This document shows positions 45,617-53,808 of a DNA stretch of 62,877 nt, piece by piece. How positions within the stretch are numbered: the stretch's first letter is position 1; each line of letters begins with the position of its first letter. Source of the stretch: Streptomyces maremycinicus (lineage in GTDB: Bacteria > Actinomycetota > Actinomycetes > Streptomycetales > Streptomycetaceae); the NCBI RefSeq assembly GCF_001184025.1, contig NZ_BBYG01000028.1, positions 1 through 62,877 on the forward strand, written 5' to 3'. The notes beneath the pieces were generated by a model. It saw nothing but the letters and a program-made list of their open reading frames with translations, had not been told where the DNA came from and did no database searches. Position numbers and translations under genes: made by a program.

Positions 45617-45771
45617 GCCTTGGCCCGCTTCAGGTAGGCGACGAGCTGCTCCGGGTTGTTCGGCCCGGGCACGACCTGGACGAGCTCCCAGCCGTCCTCG
45701 CCCCAGGTGTCCAGAATCTGCTTCGTTGCGTGGACGAGCAGCGGCACGGTTGCGTATTCCCACTTGGTCAT
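45613..45771 (-). CDS. Small DUF4177-like protein
   Basis: A 52-residue protein starting MTKWEYATVPLLVHATKQIL and ending AYLKRAKA. The WEYATVPL and GEDGWELVQVVPG motifs are typical of DUF4177 proteins. A homologous small gene lies at the same place in M. tuberculosis (Rv3678A, from memory). It is divergent from the first ArsA-like ATPase gene, with 120 bases between starts, and overlaps ridA downstream. Function is unknown. Confidence 0.85.
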   Translation of the reverse strand: MTKWEYATVPLLVHATKQILDTWGEDGWELVQVVPGPNNPEQLVAYLKRAKA

Positions 45772-45878
45772 GGGGCCGACTGTATCCGCTGTCGCCCGAG
45801 GCCCCGTTCCACAGGCCATGTGGCCGATATAGGCCCCCCTTGTCCACAGCCTGCCGATTGCCTCGGGCGCCGAATGGT

Positions 45879-45884
45879 TACGCT
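45879..45884 (+). promoter_or_regulatory. -10 element (TACGCT) for the ArsA-like operon
   Basis: TACGCT ends seven bases before GTG 45892, consistent with a leaderless start at that GTG. Confidence 0.45.
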
Positions 45885-45891
45885 CGAAGAC

Positions 45892-46869
45892 GTGAGCAGG
45901 CTCCAGGTCGTCAGCGGTAAGGGCGGGACCGGCAAGACGACGGTCGCCGCGGCCCTCGCGCTTGCCCTCGCCACGGCAGGGAAGCGGACGCTTCTCGTCG
46001 AGGTGGAGGGCCGGCAGGGCATCGCACAGCTCTTCGAGACACAGGCGTTGCCCTATGAGGAACGCAAGATCGCCGTCGCCTCGGGGGGCGGTGAGGTGTA
46101 CGCACTGGCCATCGATCCCGAACTGGCCCTTCTGGACTACCTCCAGATGTTCTACAAACTGGGAGGCGCCGGAAGGGCCCTGAAGAAGCTCGGCGCCATC
46201 GACTTCGCCACCACCATCGCGCCCGGGCTGCGGGACGTGCTCCTCACCGGCAAGGCGTGCGAGGCGGTACGGCGCAAGGACAAGAACGGGCGGTTCGTGT
46301 ACGACTACGTCGTCATGGACGCCCCGCCCACGGGACGCGTCACCCGCTTCCTCAACGTCAACGACGAGGTCGCCGGGCTGGCCAGGATCGGCCCGATACA
46401 CAATCAGGCACAGGCCGTGATGCGGGTGCTGAAGTCGCCGGAGACGGCCGTGCACCTGGTGACGCTGCTCGAGGAGATGCCGGTCCAGGAGACCGCCGAC
46501 GGCATCGCCGAGCTGCGGGCGGCGAAGCTGCCGGTGGGACGGGTCATCGTCAACATGGTGCGGCCCGAGGTGCTGGACGAGGGCGGGCTGGAACTCGTCC
46601 GGACCGTGAGTCGTTCTTCCGTCGCCCGGTCGCTGTCCGCCGCCGGGCTCGGCGGAGCGCGGCGCGGGGGCCACGCCGAGCGGCTGGTGGACCCGCTCCT
46701 TCAGCAGGCCGAGGAGTACGCCGAGCGGTACGCGCTGGAGCACGAGCAGCGCGCGGTCCTCGGCGAGCTCGACCTGCCCCTGCACGAACTGCCGTTGCTC
46801 GCCGAGGGCATGGACCTCGCGGGCCTGTACCAGCTCGCCAACGAACTGCGGAAGCAGGGGATCGCATGA
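45892..46869 (+). CDS. ArsA/GET3-family ATPase, first subunit
   Basis: A 325-residue ATPase starting MSRLQVVSGKGGTGKTTVAA with the deviant Walker A at about 9-17. Switch-type segment YVVMDAPPTGRVTRFLN and LLVEVEGRQGIAQLF follow. The family includes arsenite pump ATPases and tail-anchored protein targeting factors. No ArsB pump is present, and the tandem pair resembles mycobacterial Rv3679-Rv3680. GTG 45892 is favoured by the -10 spacing; ATG 45874 is in frame. It overlaps the second ATPase gene by four bases (ATGA), so a heterodimer is likely. Confidence 0.9.
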   Translation: MSRLQVVSGKGGTGKTTVAAALALALATAGKRTLLVEVEGRQGIAQLFETQALPYEERKIAVASGGGEVYALAIDPELALLDYLQMFYKLGGAGRALKKLGAIDFATTIAPGLRDVLLTGKACEAVRRKDKNGRFVYDYVVMDAPPTGRVTRFLNVNDEVAGLARIGPIHNQAQAVMRVLKSPETAVHLVTLLEEMPVQETADGIAELRAAKLPVGRVIVNMVRPEVLDEGGLELVRTVSRSSVARSLSAAGLGGARRGGHAERLVDPLLQQAEEYAERYALEHEQRAVLGELDLPLHELPLLAEGMDLAGLYQLANELRKQGIA

Positions 46870-48308
46870 GTCCGGACCAGGCCCACGACCAGGGAAGCGC
46901 CCGGCGCCGTCTCTCCCCCGCGCCGGTACTGGACCTCGATCCGCTGCTCGACGACCCCGCGACCCGCATCGTGGTGTGCTGCGGCTCGGGCGGCGTCGGC
47001 AAGACGACCACGGCGGCGGCCCTGGGCCTCCGGGCGGCCGAGCGGGGCCGCAAGGTGGTCGTCCTCACCATCGACCCGGCCCGCCGGCTCGCCCAGTCCA
47101 TGGGCATCGACTCGCTGGACAACACCCCGCGCCGCGTCAAGGGCGTCGAGGGTGACGGCGAACTGCACGCCATGATGCTCGACATGAAGCGCACCTTCGA
47201 CGAGATCGTCGAGGCGCACGCGGACGGCGACCGGGCGGCCGCGATCCTGGGCAACCCGTTCTACCAGTCGCTCTCGGCGGGCTTCGCGGGCACGCAGGAG
47301 TACATGGCGATGGAGAAGCTGGGGCAGCTGCGCGCGCGGGACGAGTGGGACCTGATCGTCGTCGACACCCCGCCGTCGCGCTCGGCCCTGGACTTCCTGG
47401 ACGCGCCGAAGCGGCTCGGGTCGTTCCTGGACGGCAAGCTGATCCGCGTCCTGCTCGCGCCGGCCAAGGTCGGCGGCCGCGCGGGGATGAAGTTCCTGAA
47501 CGTCGGGATGTCGATGATGACCGGCGCGCTCGGCAAGCTGCTCGGCGGGCAGCTGCTGAAGGACGTGCAGACGTTCGTCGCCGCGATGGACTCGATGTTC
47601 GGCGGCTTCCGCACCCGCGCGGACGCCACGTACAAGCTGCTCCAGGCGCCCGGCACGGCGTTCCTGGTGGTGGCGGCTCCCGAGCGGGACGCGCTGCGGG
47701 AGGCCGCGTACTTCGTTGAGCGGCTGGCCGCCGAGGACATGCCGCTGGCCGGTCTGGTGCTGAACCGCGTGCACGGCAGCGGCGCCGCCCAGCTGTCCGC
47801 CGAGCGGGCGCTCGCCGCTGCGGAGAACCTCGACCTCGTCCCTGCACGCGCCGCGGAAAATCTTGAAGAGCCCCGCATTGTGGATCAGGACGGCGGGAAA
47901 GCTGGTCTTCGTAACTCTCCCGACACGTACGGCAGTTCAGAATCCTCCGCAACCGATCCGGAGCGCGACGCCCCCACCGGCGCGAACCGGCCCACGGCCA
48001 ACGACACGGACCGGACAGCGAGCACCGACGCGACCACCGGAGCACACTCCGGAGCGCATTCAGGCGCGGACGCGGACCGGGCCGTGGACGACCTCACCGC
48101 AGGCCTGCTCAGGCTGCACGCGGAACGCATGCACCTGCTCTCCCGCGAGCAGCGCACGCGGGACCGCTTCACCGCGCTGCACCCCGAGGTGGCGGTGTCC
48201 GAAGTGGCCGCGCTGCCCGGCGATGTGCACGACCTCACGGGACTGCGGGACATCGGGAACCGGCTCGCGGCCAACCAGCCGGAGCTGCCCGAGGCTGCCG
48301 ACGTCTGA
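46866..48308 (+). CDS. ArsA/GET3-family ATPase, second subunit
   Basis: A 480-residue ATPase. Walker A is VVCCGSGGVGKTTTAAALGL near 36-55, followed by TIDPARRLAQSMGI, and Walker B-like DLIVVDTPPSRSALDFLDAP. An insertion of about 90 residues, rich in D, T, S and A (TGAHSGAHSGADADRAVDD), separates the ATPase core from the C-terminal helical domain. The insertion's codon use is less biased, and it looks disordered. It probably pairs with the upstream ATPase. The stop lies 14 bases from the end of the convergent wblA gene. Confidence 0.9.
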   Translation: MSPDQAHDQGSARRRLSPAPVLDLDPLLDDPATRIVVCCGSGGVGKTTTAAALGLRAAERGRKVVVLTIDPARRLAQSMGIDSLDNTPRRVKGVEGDGELHAMMLDMKRTFDEIVEAHADGDRAAAILGNPFYQSLSAGFAGTQEYMAMEKLGQLRARDEWDLIVVDTPPSRSALDFLDAPKRLGSFLDGKLIRVLLAPAKVGGRAGMKFLNVGMSMMTGALGKLLGGQLLKDVQTFVAAMDSMFGGFRTRADATYKLLQAPGTAFLVVAAPERDALREAAYFVERLAAEDMPLAGLVLNRVHGSGAAQLSAERALAAAENLDLVPARAAENLEEPRIVDQDGGKAGLRNSPDTYGSSESSATDPERDAPTGANRPTANDTDRTASTDATTGAHSGAHSGADADRAVDDLTAGLLRLHAERMHLLSREQRTRDRFTALHPEVAVSEVAALPGDVHDLTGLRDIGNRLAANQPELPEAADV

Positions 48309-48322
48309 GCCGAGGGTTGTCC

Positions 48323-48661
48323 TCAGCCCACCGCCGCGTAGTTCTCGTAGATCTGGTCGTCGTCGAGCGGCAGGATGCCGGCCCCACGCTCGTACTCCGA
48401 ACGCGCCGTCTCCAGGAGGCGGCGCCAGGAGGTCACAGTCGGACGCCTGCGCAGCAGTGCGCGGCGCTCGCGCTCGGTCATGCCTCCCCACACACCGAAC
48501 TCGACACGGTTGTCGAGCGCGTCAGCCAGGCACTCGGTGCGTACCGGACATCCGGTGCACACCGCCTTGGCCCTGTTCTGCGCTGCTCCCTGAACGAACA
48601 GTTCATCCGGATCGGTAGTGCGGCAGGCGGCCTGCGCACTCCAGTCGGTTACCCAGCCCAT
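48323..48661 (-). CDS. wblA: WhiB-like regulator WblA
   Basis: A 112-residue WhiB-family iron-sulphur protein. Cluster cysteines are at 13 (AACR), 35 and 38 (CTGCP) and 44 (TECLADAL). The turn motif VEFGVWGGMTERERR is followed by basic residues RRALLRRRP for DNA or sigma-factor contact. WblA is a pleiotropic regulator of development and a repressor of antibiotic production in streptomycetes; the mycobacterial positional match is WhiB4. ATG 48661 (MGWVTDW) matches recalled orthologues, and upstream in-frame ATGs are probably not used. A 406-base region to the divergent PBP gene carries its promoter and leader. Confidence 0.96.
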   Translation of the reverse strand: MGWVTDWSAQAACRTTDPDELFVQGAAQNRAKAVCTGCPVRTECLADALDNRVEFGVWGGMTERERRALLRRRPTVTSWRRLLETARSEYERGAGILPLDDDQIYENYAAVG

Positions 48662-48971
48662 ACCGGCGCCGTCCTCTCCCGAATCGAGGCTCCCCCACGG
48701 CGGCAGCGGCATATTCACCGCCGCCAGTTGAGGACGTTACGGAAGGTGGGCACAGCGCAACACCCCCTTCGGGCCCAATCTTGAATGGCCCGAACGGACT
48801 ATGCGTAAGCGGCAGATCACCCGGGGGAGTGAGCCCGCGACATATGCGACTTTCCCGGCAACCGGGACAGTTCACTTGAGTCACAACGGACGCCGGGTGA
48901 CACACACGGCGGATTCGGACACGCCCCCACCAGAAAGTCGGGGAACCTCCGGAACGATTCGGGGTCGTCGG

Positions 48972-48985
48972 ACGTATTGATACGT
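48972..48985. promoter_or_regulatory. Palindrome ACGTAT-TG-ATACGT between wblA and the PBP gene
   Basis: A perfect six-base inverted repeat lies in the 406-base divergent region 48662-49067. A second inverted pair, GTCAC and GTGAC, occurs near 48879-48900. These are candidate operators for wblA or the PBP gene; no known box is assigned. The rest of the region holds no ORF. Confidence 0.4.
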
Positions 48986-49055
48986 AGCCCTGCTGCTGTG
49001 ACAGTTGAGAGCAGCTTAGGCCAAGGCATTGACGCGTGTCCGGCGAATGAGAACG

Positions 49056-49061
49056 TAGGCT
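49056..49061 (+). promoter_or_regulatory. -10 element (TAGGCT) for a leaderless PBP transcript
   Basis: TAGGCT ends six bases before ATG 49068. A TTGACG lies 21 bases upstream of it, rather far for a -35. Confidence 0.55.
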
Positions 49062-49067
49062 GCCCTC

Positions 49068-51347
49068 ATGCCAAAGAAGCGCTCGGGCGGTGGTCTGTCG
49101 CCAACGCAGCAGGCCGCCAAGTTCCTCGGTGTCAGTGTGCTCGCGGGAGCCGTGCTGGCCGGTATCGCCCTGCCCGCGTTCGGCGCGCTGGGCCTCGCCG
49201 CCAAGGGGTCGGTGGAGTCGTTCGACGAACTCCCGGCCAACCTCAAGACGCCCCCGCTGAGCCAGCGCACCACGATCCTCGACGCCGAAGGCGGCCAGAT
49301 CGCCACGGTCTACTCGCGGGACCGCACGGTGGTCGACCTCAAGAACATCTCGCCGTACATGCAGAAGGCGATCGTCGCGATCGAGGACTCGCGCTTCTAC
49401 GAGCACGGCGCGGTCGACCTGAAGGGCATGCTGCGCGCGCTCAACAAGAACGTGCAGAGCAGCGGGGTCTCCGAGGGCGCCTCGACGCTCACCCAGCAGT
49501 ACGTGAAGAACGTCTTCGTGGAAGAGGCGGGCGACGACCCGACGAAGGTCGCGCAGGCCACCCAGCAGACCATCGGCCGCAAGATCAAGGAGCTGAAGTA
49601 CGCGATCCAGGTGGAGGAGGAGCTCGGCAAGAAGAAGATCCTCGAGAACTACCTGAACATCACGTTCTTCGGCGAGCAGGCCTACGGCGTCGAGGCGGCC
49701 GCCCAGCGCTACTTCTCCACCCACGCCAAGGACCTCACCCTCCCCCAGGCGGCGCTGCTGGCCGGCATCGTCCAGTCCCCGTCCGTCTACGACCCGGTCA
49801 AGGACGACGTCACGGCCACCAACCGTCGTAACGTCGTACTGAAGCGCATGGCCGAGGTCGGCGACATCACCGAGGCCGAGGCCGCCGAGGCGCAGGCCGC
49901 CCCGCTGGGCCTGAAGGTCACCCAGCCGAAGAACGGCTGCATCACCGCCGTCAAGGGCGCCAGCTTCTTCTGCAAGTACGTGGAGCGCGTCTTCCTCAGC
50001 GATCCGGTCTTCGGCAAGACCAAGGAGGAGCGGGCGAAGGTCTGGAACCAGGGCGGCCTGACGATCCGGACGACGCTCGAACCGCAGGCCCAGAAGTCCG
50101 TGCAGGACTCGCTCAAGGACCACGTCTACAAGTCGGACAAGGTCGCCGCGGCCGCCACGCTCGTCGAGCCCGGCACCGGCAAGATCCTCGGCATGGGCCA
50201 GTCGAAGCCGTACGGCTACGGCAAGAACGAGACCGAGTACAACTACTCCGTCAACGCCTCCATGGGCGGCTCCAACTACGGCTTCCCGACCGGCTCGACC
50301 TTCAAGCCGTTCGTGGCCGCGGCCGCGCTGGAGGAGGGCCGCCCGGCCAACCAGAGCTACCCGGCGCCGTACGAGATGCCGTACCCGGACACGGTCCAGA
50401 CGTGCAGCAGCAAGCCGTGGACCAACGAGGGCAACGACAAGCTGGAGAACGAGAGCGAGTCCGAGAAGGGCCCGTACCAGCTGAAGAAGGCCATGGAGCT
50501 CTCGGTCAACACCTACTTCGTGCAGATGCTCGCCGACATCGGCATGTGCCCCGTGGTGAAGATGACCGACAAGCTGGGCGTCGTCCAGGGCAACGGCGAC
50601 AAGGTCCCCGAGGTGCCCTCGTCGATGACCCTCGGCTCCACCGGCCTCTCCCCCTTGACGATGGCGAGCGCGTACGCGGCCTTCGCCAGCCGGGGCATGT
50701 ACTGCACCCCGGTCGCGATCGAGTCGATCACCCAGACCGTGGGCGGCACGAAGAAGTCGCTGGAGGTGCCGAAGTCGACCTGCTCGCGCGCCATGAGCGA
50801 GAAGACCGCGGACACCGTCAACACGCTGCTCAGCGGGGTGACCGACTCCGGCACCGGCCAGCAGGCGGGTCTGTCCGGCCGCGCCAACGCCGGTAAGACG
50901 GGTACGACGGACTCCCGCAAGAACGCCTGGTTCGTCGGCTACACCCCGAACCTCGCGGGCGCCGTCTGGGTCGGCAGCGCCACCCAGAAGGTCGAGATGA
51001 CCAACATCACGATCGGTGGCGTCTACCACTCCCAGGTCTACGGCGGTGACACCCCGGGCCCGATCTGGCGCGACGCCATGACCGGCGCGCTCGAGGGCAA
51101 GGAAGCCCCGCCCTTCAACCTCGTCGACATCCCGAACCCGCCCGACAAGGACCGCGGCAACGAGAACGACGACGGTGACAACGGGGACGACAACGGCAAC
51201 AACGGCGGCAACGGGGACGACGACGGCTTCCTCACCGGCCTGCTCACCAACGGCACGACGAACGGCGGCAACTCGACCGGCGGCAACGACGGAGGCACCT
51301 TCTTCCAGGGCCAGAGCAACGGGAACGGCAACGGCGGACGCGGCTGA
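49068..51347 (+). CDS. Bifunctional penicillin-binding protein (class A, PonA2-like)
   Basis: Polymerises and cross-links peptidoglycan. The 759 residues start with a basic tail and one membrane helix (about 17-42). The GT51 glycosyltransferase domain has VAIEDSRFYEHGAVD near 104 and GASTLTQQYVKN near 142. The transpeptidase domain has STFKPF (SxxK) near 410, SVN near 478 and KTGTT near 609. The last 70 residues are a low-complexity N, G and D tail (NENDDGDNGDDNGNNGGN), with no PASTA domain. The mycobacterial match is PonA2. Start is leaderless ATG 49068. A strong terminator follows. Confidence 0.95.
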   Translation: MPKKRSGGGLSPTQQAAKFLGVSVLAGAVLAGIALPAFGALGLAAKGSVESFDELPANLKTPPLSQRTTILDAEGGQIATVYSRDRTVVDLKNISPYMQKAIVAIEDSRFYEHGAVDLKGMLRALNKNVQSSGVSEGASTLTQQYVKNVFVEEAGDDPTKVAQATQQTIGRKIKELKYAIQVEEELGKKKILENYLNITFFGEQAYGVEAAAQRYFSTHAKDLTLPQAALLAGIVQSPSVYDPVKDDVTATNRRNVVLKRMAEVGDITEAEAAEAQAAPLGLKVTQPKNGCITAVKGASFFCKYVERVFLSDPVFGKTKEERAKVWNQGGLTIRTTLEPQAQKSVQDSLKDHVYKSDKVAAAATLVEPGTGKILGMGQSKPYGYGKNETEYNYSVNASMGGSNYGFPTGSTFKPFVAAAALEEGRPANQSYPAPYEMPYPDTVQTCSSKPWTNEGNDKLENESESEKGPYQLKKAMELSVNTYFVQMLADIGMCPVVKMTDKLGVVQGNGDKVPEVPSSMTLGSTGLSPLTMASAYAAFASRGMYCTPVAIESITQTVGGTKKSLEVPKSTCSRAMSEKTADTVNTLLSGVTDSGTGQQAGLSGRANAGKTGTTDSRKNAWFVGYTPNLAGAVWVGSATQKVEMTNITIGGVYHSQVYGGDTPGPIWRDAMTGALEGKEAPPFNLVDIPNPPDKDRGNENDDGDNGDDNGNNGGNGDDDGFLTGLLTNGTTNGGNSTGGNDGGTFFQGQSNGNGNGGRG

Positions 51348-51408
51348 GACGACGTCCGGCACGGGTTGACGGCGCCCCGGGCGCCGGGTGCGCCCGACTG
51401 ACCGGGAA

Positions 51409-51461
51409 CACGACGAACGGCCCCCGCCTCTCGTAGGGAGAGGCGGGGGCCGTTCGTCGTG
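51409..51461 (+). terminator. Perfect 24-pair terminator after the PBP gene
   Basis: Arms 51409-51432 and 51438-51461 are exact complements around the loop GTAGG. Confidence 0.85.
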
Positions 51462-51842
51462 CGGGGCGGTGCGGCCGGTGATGCCGGTGTGGCCCGTGTG
51501 GCCCGTGGTGCCCGTGGTGCCCGTGGTGCTGGGTGGGCAGGTGGTGCGGTGGGGCCGGTTGTTCCCGGCGGAGCGGATGGCACTCGGTGGGGCCGGTCGT
51601 TCCCGGCAGAGCGGATGGCACTCGGTGGGGCCGGTGACACTCGGTCGTGCCGGTGGTTCCAGCGCGGAACGGAGAGGCGGCTCGGCGGGACCGGTGACTC
51701 TGCGAGGGCCGGTGACTCTGCGGGGGCCGGTCTGGCACTCGGCGGAAGCCGACGCCGACCGCCGACCGCCGACTCCGACGCCAGCACCGGCTTTGGCTTT
51801 GGCTTCGGCTTCGGCTTCGGCTTCGGCTTGGGCTTTGGCTTC
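51462..51842. repeat. Low-complexity repeat tract including nine GGCTTY hexamers
   Basis: The region begins with TGGCCCG/TGCCCG tandem units (51485-51535). It continues with repeats of GGCACTCGGTGGGGCCGG, and ends with nine hexamers GGCTTT, GGCTTC or GGCTTG (51789-51842). It fills most of the 530-base convergent gap 51348-51877. Frames through it are long but consist only of repeat translations. Confidence 0.85.
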
Positions 51843-51877
51843 CGACCCTCCGGGGGGGGGCGAGCCCGTGGCCGGGG

Positions 51878-52342
51878 TCAGCCCGCGAGGAGCTTCTTGA
51901 CGACCGCGGCGACGCGGCCGCCCTCGGCCAGGCCGGCCACCTTCGGGTTCACGATCTTCATGACGGCGCCCATCGCCCGCGGCCCCTCGGCACCGGCCGC
52001 CCTCGCCTCCGCGACGGCCTGGGCGACGATGTCGTTCAGCTCCTCTTCGCTGAGCTGCTTGGGCAGGTAGGTGGCGAGCAGTTCGCCCTCCGCCTTCTCC
52101 CGCTCGGCCGACTCGGCCCGACCACCCTGGGCGAAGGCGTCCGCGGCCTCACGGCGCTTCTTCGCCTCCTTGGTGATCACCTTGAGAACCTCGTCGTCGG
52201 AGAGCTCGCGCTTCTCCTTGCCCGCGACCTCCTCCTTGGTGATCGCGGTCAGCGTGAGCCGGAGCGTCGAGGAGCGGAGCTCGTCGCGCTCCTTGATCGC
52301 GGCGTTGAGGTCTTCCTGAAGCTTCGACTTGAGCGTGGTCAT
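51878..52342 (-). CDS. GatB/YqeY-domain protein
   Basis: A 154-residue helical protein starting MTTLKSKLQEDLNAAIKERD. The conserved GatB/YqeY features are LRLTLTAITKEEVAGKEK, ATYLPKQLSEEEL and GPRAMGAVMKIVNPKVAG. The domain is tRNA-binding in amidotransferase GatB, but standalone YqeY proteins have no settled role. It is divergent from the metallophosphoesterase gene, 94 bases between starts. Confidence 0.92.
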   Translation of the reverse strand: MTTLKSKLQEDLNAAIKERDELRSSTLRLTLTAITKEEVAGKEKRELSDDEVLKVITKEAKKRREAADAFAQGGRAESAEREKAEGELLATYLPKQLSEEELNDIVAQAVAEARAAGAEGPRAMGAVMKIVNPKVAGLAEGGRVAAVVKKLLAG

Positions 52343-52436
52343 GGGTTTGATTGTCGCAGGTGTCGGCAGCCGTACGCCCGCCCATTTAAGGGGCGGCGGG
52401 GCAAAGGCCGTTGGCGGCGTCTGACACGATGGACGT

Positions 52437-53363
52437 ATGCACGCGCGATACGGAGTACCTCTGTCCATTGCGGCGGCCGGCGCCGCCGGCCTGGTGTACG
52501 CGGCGGGCTTCGAAGCCCGTTCCTTCCGCCTGCGACGGGTGACGGTCCCCGTCCTCCCCGCCGGGATGCGACCCCTACGCGTGCTTCAGGTCTCCGACAT
52601 CCACATGGTCGGCGGGCAGCGCAAGAAGCAGCGCTGGCTGCGTTCCCTGGCCGGCCTGCGCCCGGACTTCGTGATCAACACCGGCGACAACCTGTCCGAC
52701 CCGGAGGCCGTGCCCGAGGTGCTGGACGCCCTCGGCCCGCTGATGGAGTTCCCGGGCGCGTACGTCTTCGGCTCCAACGACTACTACGGCCCCACGCTGC
52801 GCAACCCCGCCCGCTACCTCTTCGAGAAGGCCCAGGGACGCCACGGCCTGAACGGCAACGCCCCCGCCGTCAACGTGGTCCACAACCCGTGGGAGGACCT
52901 GCGCGACAACTTCGACGCGGCGGGCTGGCTGAACCTGACGAACACCCGGGGCGTGCTGAAGGTCGAGGGTGCGTCGATCGAGCTGACCGGCGTGGACGAC
53001 CCGCACATCAAGCGCGACCGCTACGCCCAGGTGGCCGGTGGCCCGTCGGCGGACTCCGACTTCTCGATGGGCGTCGTGCACGCGCCGTACCTGCGGGTCC
53101 TGGACTCCTACACGGCTGACGCCTACCCCCTGATCCTGGCCGGCCACACCCACGGCGGCCAGCTCTGCATCCCCTTCTACGGCGCCCTCGTCACCAACTG
53201 CGACCTGGACACGGGACGCGTGAAGGGCCTGTCCACGCATACGGCGGAGGGGCACACGTCCTACCTGCACGTCTCCGCGGGATGCGGAACGAGCCGCTAC
53301 ACACCGGTGCGGTTCGCGTGCCCGCCGGAGGTCACTTTGCTGACGCTGGTCGAGAAGGAGTAG
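52437..53363 (+). CDS. Metallophosphoesterase, membrane-anchored
   Basis: A 308-residue protein. A short N-terminal hydrophobic segment (SIAAAGAAGLVYAAGFEA) is followed by a calcineurin-like phosphoesterase fold: LRVLQVSDIHMVGG, FVINTGDNLSD, FPGAYVFGSNDYYG, and the metal-binding ILAGHTHGGQLCIPF. The GNHD motif reads GSNDYYG. It resembles YkuE-type enzymes that may act on phospholipid or nucleotide phosphoesters. ATG 52437 lacks a strong ribosome site. It is followed by a VNTR-like array. Confidence 0.88.
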   Translation: MHARYGVPLSIAAAGAAGLVYAAGFEARSFRLRRVTVPVLPAGMRPLRVLQVSDIHMVGGQRKKQRWLRSLAGLRPDFVINTGDNLSDPEAVPEVLDALGPLMEFPGAYVFGSNDYYGPTLRNPARYLFEKAQGRHGLNGNAPAVNVVHNPWEDLRDNFDAAGWLNLTNTRGVLKVEGASIELTGVDDPHIKRDRYAQVAGGPSADSDFSMGVVHAPYLRVLDSYTADAYPLILAGHTHGGQLCIPFYGALVTNCDLDTGRVKGLSTHTAEGHTSYLHVSAGCGTSRYTPVRFACPPEVTLLTLVEKE

Positions 53364-53485
53364 GACGAGGAGCGAGGCGGGGCGCGGGCGCCGGTGGCGG
53401 TGGCGGTGGCGGAGGGGCGCCAATGATGACGGAGGCGCGGCGCCGGTGAAGGAGAGGCAGCCGTGACGGATGCCCCGACAGTGTC

Positions 53486-53673
53486 GGAGGGGCGGCTGTC
53501 ACGGAGGCACACTGGTGACGGAGGGGCGGCTGTCACGGAGGCACACCGGTGACGGAGGGGCGGCTGTCACGGAGGCACACCGGTGTCGGAGGGATGGCTG
53601 TCACGGAGGCACACCGGTGACGGAGGGGCGACTGTCACGGAGGCACACCGGTGACGGAGGGGCGGCGGTCTCG
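53486..53673. repeat. Five tandem copies of a 34-base unit plus a partial sixth
   Basis: The unit runs from GGAGGGGCGGCTGTC through CACCGGTGAC, and copies differ at one to three positions. Each unit contains GTCAC and, 12 bases on, GTGAC, so it could fold. The period is not a multiple of three, and there are no unique spacers. The array fills the middle of the 445-base gap 53364-53808; the rest of that gap has related degenerate GACGGAGG repeats and a -10 element for the next gene. Confidence 0.92.
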
Positions 53674-53796
53674 TCGGCCGTGAAGGTGACGGGATGGTGA
53701 CCGTCACGGAAGCCGGGACACTGACGGAGGGGGCCGCCGGGCGGTGACGGTTCCCTCGAACGGCCCACCCATATCGCCCCTTCCATCACGTTTGCC

Positions 53797-53802
53797 TAGC
53801 TT
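53797..53802 (+). promoter_or_regulatory. -10 element (TAGCTT) for the Pr6Pr gene
   Basis: TAGCTT ends six bases before ATG 53809, again the leaderless arrangement. Confidence 0.5.
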
Positions 53803-53808
53803 GAGGGT

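Noticed and set aside
45892..48308. Arsenical resistance operon
   Set aside because: Two ArsA-like ATPases are present, but no ArsB, ArsC or ArsR is adjacent, and the pair matches the mycobacterial Rv3679-Rv3680 type instead.
51459..52070. Plus-strand 203-residue ORF with GFGFGF repeats
   Set aside because: It arises from the hexamer tract and runs antisense into the YqeY gene, which has clear family motifs.
53486..53673. CRISPR array
   Set aside because: The units follow one another without unique spacers, and no cas genes are nearby. It is a plain tandem repeat.
53470..53700. 76-residue ORF across the 34-base repeats
   Set aside because: The repeat period is not a multiple of three, so the translated pattern is an artefact of the array.
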